Below the pieces are notes generated by a model, which was not told the origin of the DNA, did no database searches, and saw nothing but the letters and a program-made list of their open reading frames with translations. Source: Abditibacteriota bacterium (GTDB lineage: Bacteria > Armatimonadota > UBA5829). Taken from it: a stretch of DNA of 6,934 nt. The translations under genes were made by a program, and so were the position numbers. The first letter of the stretch is position 1, and every line of letters begins with the position of its first letter. Below are positions 6,220 to 6,934 of the stretch, piece by piece. The stretch lies in assembly GCA_017958015.1 (NCBI GenBank), contig JAGDDM010000135.1:1-6934 (forward strand), in the 5' to 3' direction.

Positions 6220-6227
6220 CCTTTCTA
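6220..6227 (-). promoter_or_regulatory. ribosome binding site of rhaA copy A overlapping the upstream stop
   Basis: The minus strand reads TAGAAAGG: the TAG stop of the UroD-like gene (6225-6227) runs directly into the AAAGG of copy A. Together with the 13-nt gap this puts both genes in one transcript and suggests coupled translation. Confidence 0.75.
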
Positions 6228-6934
6228 ATCGTAGATTCCTTCCTTTTTCCTGATATCGAGTATCATCTCGTAGCGTTTGAGAGACATACCCGTATATACG
6301 CAGTTGCATGTGGAGAAGATGTATCCGTAGCCCGGCATACCGTGCTTCAGGGCGTAGCGGGCGGATTCGATACATTCCTCATCGGTCCCGGTGTCCAGGA
6401 GACCGCAGTTTACGTTGCCGATAAGGCAGACTTTGTCTCCGTAGAGACGTTTCACCTCCGCTATATCCACTCCCGCCTGAGGGTCGATGGAGTGAAGCGC
6501 GTGGGGATTTGCTTCCACCAAACGGTCGATTATGGGCATAATGTTGCCGTCGGTGTGCTTAATCGTATAGAAACCCATCTCCCGGTAATTCTTTATGATT
6601 TGCGTGAGATAGGGCATGACAAACTCGTCAAACTGCGCCGGGGACAGAAACGGGCCGGTGTTAAGGCAATAATCGGAACAGAGGGTGAAACCGTCCAGAA
6701 GCCCCTTGCCCGCCAGCTTCGACGCCTTTTTCGTAAACTCATCAACCCGCCGCTGGGCCTCATCTTTCATACCCTGAGGGTCGTCGGACATGCGGTAGCA
6801 GAAATCGAGCATGGCTTCGCCGTCGGGAATGGGGTAGGTGGGGTCGCCGTGCATGGTGATGTAGTACTTGTCGCCGGTTTTTTCCCGGATAATTTCGGCG
6901 ATATGCCCGGATTCCGTGTGGTCGGAGTGGATGA
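6225..6934 (-). CDS. uroporphyrinogen decarboxylase superfamily protein (UroD/MtaA-like), C-terminal part
   Basis: Partial gene: the frame stays open to the right edge (reading IHSDHTESG and onward), so the internal Met at 6854 is not the start. About 235 residues of a UroD-fold TIM barrel are visible. Recognisable blocks are GPFLSPAQFDEFVMPYL, KHTDGNIMPIIDRLVEAN and DIAEVKRLYGDKVCLIGNVN, ending with YIFSTCNCVYTGM. The superfamily includes haem-pathway HemE and corrinoid or coenzyme M methyltransferases (MtaA, CmuA, MtbA), plus many uncharacterised members (COG0407). In the methyltransferases the zinc motif is H-x-C with a later Cys. Here it is H-x-D (His codon 6555-6557, Asp codon 6549-6551), although Cys residues exist at 6300-6308. 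The lack of other haem genes and the tight linkage to two rhaA genes argue against HemE. A role in sugar use is inferred from context only. Confidence 0.8.
   Translation of the reverse strand, partial: IHSDHTESGHIAEIIREKTGDKYYITMHGDPTYPIPDGEAMLDFCYRMSDDPQGMKDEAQRRVDEFTKKASKLAGKGLLDGFTLCSDYCLNTGPFLSPAQFDEFVMPYLTQIIKNYREMGFYTIKHTDGNIMPIIDRLVEANPHALHSIDPQAGVDIAEVKRLYGDKVCLIGNVNCGLLDTGTDEECIESARYALKHGMPGYGYIFSTCNCVYTGMSLKRYEMILDIRKKEGIYD

Noticed and set aside
6225..6854. UroD-like gene as a complete short protein starting at 6854
   Set aside because: The frame continues to the right edge with residues that fit the family, there is no ribosome binding site before 6854, and the resulting 209 residues would be far shorter than the family norm.

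Overview
The window looks like a chromosomal segment of an anaerobic Bacillota, most likely a gut-type Clostridia. The clues are strong AGGAGG-type ribosome binding sites, a moderately GC-rich coding style, a one-piece tmRNA with a tag ending in YALAA, a cluster of small intergenic hairpins of a kind I associate with Clostridia, and the gene families present. The genus cannot be fixed from the sequence alone. No integrase, transposase, phage gene or CRISPR array is visible.

Layout. (1) 1-816 (+) is the C-terminal part of an NCS2/AzgA-type purine permease, cut by the left edge. (2) 875-1234 (+) is ssrA (tmRNA), with an encoded CCA end, a readable tag frame (ANTNSYALAA) and a strong, nearly symmetric terminator at 1238-1276. 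(3) 1280-1373 is a non-coding cluster of four short hairpins. (4) 1375-2532 (-) is a PatB/MalY-type PLP enzyme (C-S lyase or aminotransferase), facing ssrA. (5) 2533-2693 is a divergent control region with a good TTGACA/TAAAAT promoter for patB, an extended -10 for the gene on the other side, and two inverted repeats. (6) 2694-3668 (+) is a DeoR-type HTH plus WYL-domain regulator. (7) 3673-3703 is a terminator shared by two convergent transcription units. (8) 3718-4959 and 4970-6211 (both -) are two complete tandem L-rhamnose isomerase genes. (9) 6225-6934 (-) is the C-terminal part of a uroporphyrinogen-decarboxylase-superfamily protein, cut by the right edge.

How the genes work together. 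The leftward unit at the right end (UroD-like, then rhaA copy A, then rhaA copy B) is tightly packed with gaps of 13 and 10 nt. In both junctions the Shine-Dalgarno of the next gene overlaps the stop codon of the previous one, so it reads as one translationally coupled operon whose promoter lies outside the window. The two isomerases align without gaps over 413 residues at about 75% identity (hand count). Both keep all seven metal ligands known from E. coli RhaA, but copy B has lost several family-consensus residues in the N-terminal half. The WYL regulator sits back to back with patB and may control it or itself. Nothing in the sequence ties it to the rhamnose unit beyond adjacency.

The most interesting points are the duplicated rhamnose isomerase coupled to a UroD-family protein with an altered metal motif, and the hairpin cluster whose stems differ in sequence but all keep pairing. 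No wholly new system can be claimed from this window.
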